5,679 nt of DNA from Bacillota bacterium (GTDB taxonomy: Bacteria > Bacillota > Sulfobacillia > JAJZYS01 > JAJYTV01): contig JAKAPV010000194.1 in NCBI GenBank assembly GCA_021806845.1, positions 1 to 5,679 of the forward strand. Reading direction: 5' to 3'. The notes under the pieces were generated by a model. The model did not search any database and was not told the DNA's origin. It saw nothing but the letters and a program-made list of their open reading frames with translations. Positions 3,496 to 5,679 of this stretch are shown here, piece by piece. Position numbers and translations under genes: made by a program. How positions within the stretch are numbered: the first letter of the stretch is position 1; each line of letters starts with the position of its first letter.

Positions 3496-5679
3496 TCAGC
3501 CCGCCAGCAGAGTGTACGTATGGGGGTCCGCTGCAGACAGGATGGGCGAAAGGCTGCCAGCAGTGTAGACGTGCAAGCTGTGCATCGCTCGGGTGCAGGC
3601 GCTGTAGAGCAGGCCGCACTCCTCCATGGTGCCGTACGTGCTTTGGGAGGCGTCGAAGATGATGACCGCGTCGAATTCGAGCCCCTTGGCGAGGTAGCCG
3701 GGAAGTACGAGCACGCCGGGGCTGAACGTAGAGGCGTCCTTCTGGATGAGCTGCAACGGGACCTTCGGCTTGAGTGCGGCGAATACCTCAGCACTCTCCC
3801 GGGACGTCTTGCAGATCACGGCAATCGTCTGGTGCCCTGCTTGCTGCAGGCGGGCGATATCCTCCGCGATGCGGGAGGGAAGGTCCCTGCGGTCGGCAAC
3901 CGCGACGAGCATCGGCTTCTCGCCGTGGCGGTCGAATGGGATGATTTCCGCCCCTGAGGGGAGCAGGCTGCGCGTGAACTCGACGATCTCGCGCGTCGAG
4001 CGATAGCTCTGGCGCAACTCGACGACTTCCACGGCGCCCGGAAGGTAGTGCCTTCGCAGGGCTTCGGGGCGCGCGAGCGCCGATGGCGACGGGGACACCG
4101 TCTGATGCAGGTCGCCGAGCAAGGTCACATTGGCGGTCGGGAAGAGGTGGCGCAGGACCGCGAGCTGCAGCGGCGAGTAGTCCTGCGCCTCATCCACAAT
4201 CAGTTGTCGCACGTTGCGGTTGACCTCTGCGCCGCGCACGAGGGCGCCGAAGTACACGAGAGGCGTCGCGTCCTCGTACGGAACCGGGCTCCCTTCTAGT
4301 CGATCAAGGGTCTCGCGGCAGATCTCGGGCCAACCGTTCGGGACGCTTTCTGGTGCAGCCAGTTCGACTAGGAGCGCATCTTCCTCGAAGAGGCGCCGGT
4401 AGAGCGCGGGCAAATCCACGAACTGCCGCCGATCGATCCAGGCTTTCAAGGGTTGCAGACTTCTCTGCGCGATCTTCCCGCCGAGATGCGTTCGAGCGGC
4501 CTCGACCTGATCGACATCTGCAGGGGACTTGCGATGCGTGAGCTGCAGGTCCACCTCCTGAATGGCCTCGGCACCGAGCAACTGCATCTCATCGAGGACC
4601 CAGTCCTCCTGGGACTCCTGGCGTTCGAGCTTCGCTAGCCTCGCCATGAGCCAGTCGCGCAGCTCGCCCACACGGGTTGAGACGCGCACGCCTGGCCCGA
4701 AAGCCTCGAAACGCGACTGCAGCTCCCCGGCGGAAACGATCTCTCTGCCGCGAAAGCGGACCGGCAAGAAGGCCATTCCCTGGTGTAGTAGCCGCGCTGC
4801 GTAGCGGTCCAGAACTTCCCGGAACGCAGCGGACGACTTGTAGCGGATGCTCTCGCGCCGTACGGCCCGCGCCTTCGGGTCTTGCAGGGCCACGAGGCCC
4901 TCAAGTTGATCATAGGCATCCTCGATGCGGAACGCGTTGCCGAGCCGCCGCTCGAGGTCCTCCTGAAAGGTGGTCTGGTGAAGCGGCTCCTCGCCGAGCT
5001 CGGGCAGAACGGTGGCTACATAGCTGCTGAAGAGAGCGTTGGGGGAGAAAAGGACCATCTGGTCGGCCTTCAAGGTATCGCGGTGGCGGTACAGAAGGTA
5101 GGCGGCGCGCTGCAGGGCAACGGAGGTCTTGCCGCTGCCCGCCGCGCCGAGGACGATCAGGAGGCGGTGAGCGTCATCCCGGATGACTCGGTTCTGCTCG
5201 CGCTGGATCGTGGCCACGATGCCGTGCATCTGGGTGTCTGCGTGCCCGCTCAGGGCCTGCATCAGAAGTTCGTCGCCGATCGTGACACCGGTGTCGAACA
5301 CGAGCCGCAAGCGCCCTTCGGAGATGACGAACTGGCGCTTCAGGAGCATCTCACCGCGGACCTCGCCCATTGGAGACAGGTAACTCGCGGGACCTGGCCC
5401 CTGGTCGTAGTAGAGGCTCGCGATCGGAGCGCGCCAATCGTACACGAGGAAGTCATCGTCGGCCGTGCGAAGGGAGGTGACCCCGATGTACATCGCTTCG
5501 GCCGAAGGAGTGCCCTGCTCCAGGAAGTCTACGCGTCCGAAGTAGGGTGAACGCTCCAAACGGCTGAGATCCCGCAGGGACTGAGCGGTCTGCCGAAAGC
5601 GCCGCTCGCCTTCCGAGAGCATCTTGTTCTGTTGAAGCACCACGGTGACTGTCTCCAGGATATCGTCCGGCTTGAACCG
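3496..5679 (-). CDS. helD: HelD-like superfamily 1 ATPase (RNA polymerase recycling factor), 5' end outside window
   Basis: The reading frame is open to the right edge (727 visible codons); GTG 5643 is probably internal, since upstream codons continue a helical segment. Counting from that GTG: YFGRVDF (34-40) and YDWRAPIASLYY (68-79) are HelD signatures. Then come Q-motif-like IQREQN (146-151), Walker A GAAGSGKT (166-173), motif II DEAQD (484-488), motif III GDLHQ (510-514), motif IV LRQSYRST (543-550), motif V AKGLEFD (652-658) and motif VI SACTRAMH (681-688). All ATPase motifs are intact. HelD is related to UvrD/Rep helicases but works on RNA polymerase, pushing an N-terminal coiled coil into the secondary channel to free stalled polymerase from DNA; relatives contribute to rifamycin tolerance. 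The coiled coil itself is mostly cut off here. It is transcribed towards the IS remnant with no partner gene visible. A plain UvrD-like helicase is less likely given the DWRAPIASLYY block. Confidence 0.9.
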   Translation of the reverse strand, partial: RFKPDDILETVTVVLQQNKMLSEGERRFRQTAQSLRDLSRLERSPYFGRVDFLEQGTPSAEAMYIGVTSLRTADDDFLVYDWRAPIASLYYDQGPGPASYLSPMGEVRGEMLLKRQFVISEGRLRLVFDTGVTIGDELLMQALSGHADTQMHGIVATIQREQNRVIRDDAHRLLIVLGAAGSGKTSVALQRAAYLLYRHRDTLKADQMVLFSPNALFSSYVATVLPELGEEPLHQTTFQEDLERRLGNAFRIEDAYDQLEGLVALQDPKARAVRRESIRYKSSAAFREVLDRYAARLLHQGMAFLPVRFRGREIVSAGELQSRFEAFGPGVRVSTRVGELRDWLMARLAKLERQESQEDWVLDEMQLLGAEAIQEVDLQLTHRKSPADVDQVEAARTHLGGKIAQRSLQPLKAWIDRRQFVDLPALYRRLFEEDALLVELAAPESVPNGWPEICRETLDRLEGSPVPYEDATPLVYFGALVRGAEVNRNVRQLIVDEAQDYSPLQLAVLRHLFPTANVTLLGDLHQTVSPSPSALARPEALRRHYLPGAVEVVELRQSYRSTREIVEFTRSLLPSGAEIIPFDRHGEKPMLVAVADRRDLPSRIAEDIARLQQAGHQTIAVICKTSRESAEVFAALKPKVPLQLIQKDASTFSPGVLVLPGYLAKGLEFDAVIIFDASQSTYGTMEECGLLYSACTRAMHSLHVYTAGSLSPILSAADPHTYTLLAG

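Noticed and set aside
4882..5550. Long plus-strand open frame of 222 codons
   Set aside because: It lies wholly antisense to helD, whose HelD signatures and Walker A region it overlaps, and shows no recognisable domain.
1..5679. CRISPR array, tRNA or rRNA
   Set aside because: No regularly spaced repeats, tRNA cloverleaf or rRNA sequence was recognised on either strand.

Overview
The window is GC-rich bacterial DNA and looks like an accessory or genomic-island segment, not core chromosome. It pairs two small intact or nearly intact gene groups with decayed transposon pieces. The species cannot be named. A HelD-type RNA polymerase recycling ATPase is mostly a Gram-positive or actinobacterial trait, and frequent GTG/TTG starts and high GC fit that, but this is only a hint.

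Layout. (1) Positions 1-1697, minus strand: a tightly packed three-gene operon of predicted hydrolases. In transcription order these are a single-HKD phospholipase D-like protein whose frame is disturbed near its N-terminus, a papain-family (C1) cysteine peptidase with a complete Gln/Cys/His/Asn set, and a DUF1906 (Rv2525c-like, glycoside-hydrolase-like) protein that runs off the left edge. The first two overlap by four bases (GTGA). The third starts one base after the second stops. (2) About 1756-2046, plus strand: the C-terminal remnant of an ISL3-family DDE transposase. (3) 2047-2363: no gene, but several inverted repeats, including an 87-bp palindromic element with 12-bp arms. (4) 2364-3094, plus strand: a VapBC-type toxin-antitoxin operon. 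Both genes start with TTG, overlap by four bases, and sit behind a promoter whose spacer holds a perfect TAACGTTA palindrome. (5) About 3100-3431, minus strand: an IS200/IS605 remnant with a nonsense-mutated, 5'-truncated tnpA and a decayed right-end hairpin. (6) 3432-3466: a perfect 12-bp stem-loop. (7) 3496-5679, minus strand: a HelD-like superfamily 1 ATPase whose N-terminus lies beyond the right edge.

How the genes relate. The hydrolase operon is the most unusual part: lipid/nucleic-acid, protein and glycan hydrolase folds are translationally coupled with no visible export signals. A shared role, such as envelope attack, effectors or phage-like lysis, is inference only. VapBC lies between two IS scars, which fits an acquired addiction module. 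HelD acts on RNA polymerase and has no clear link to the rest.
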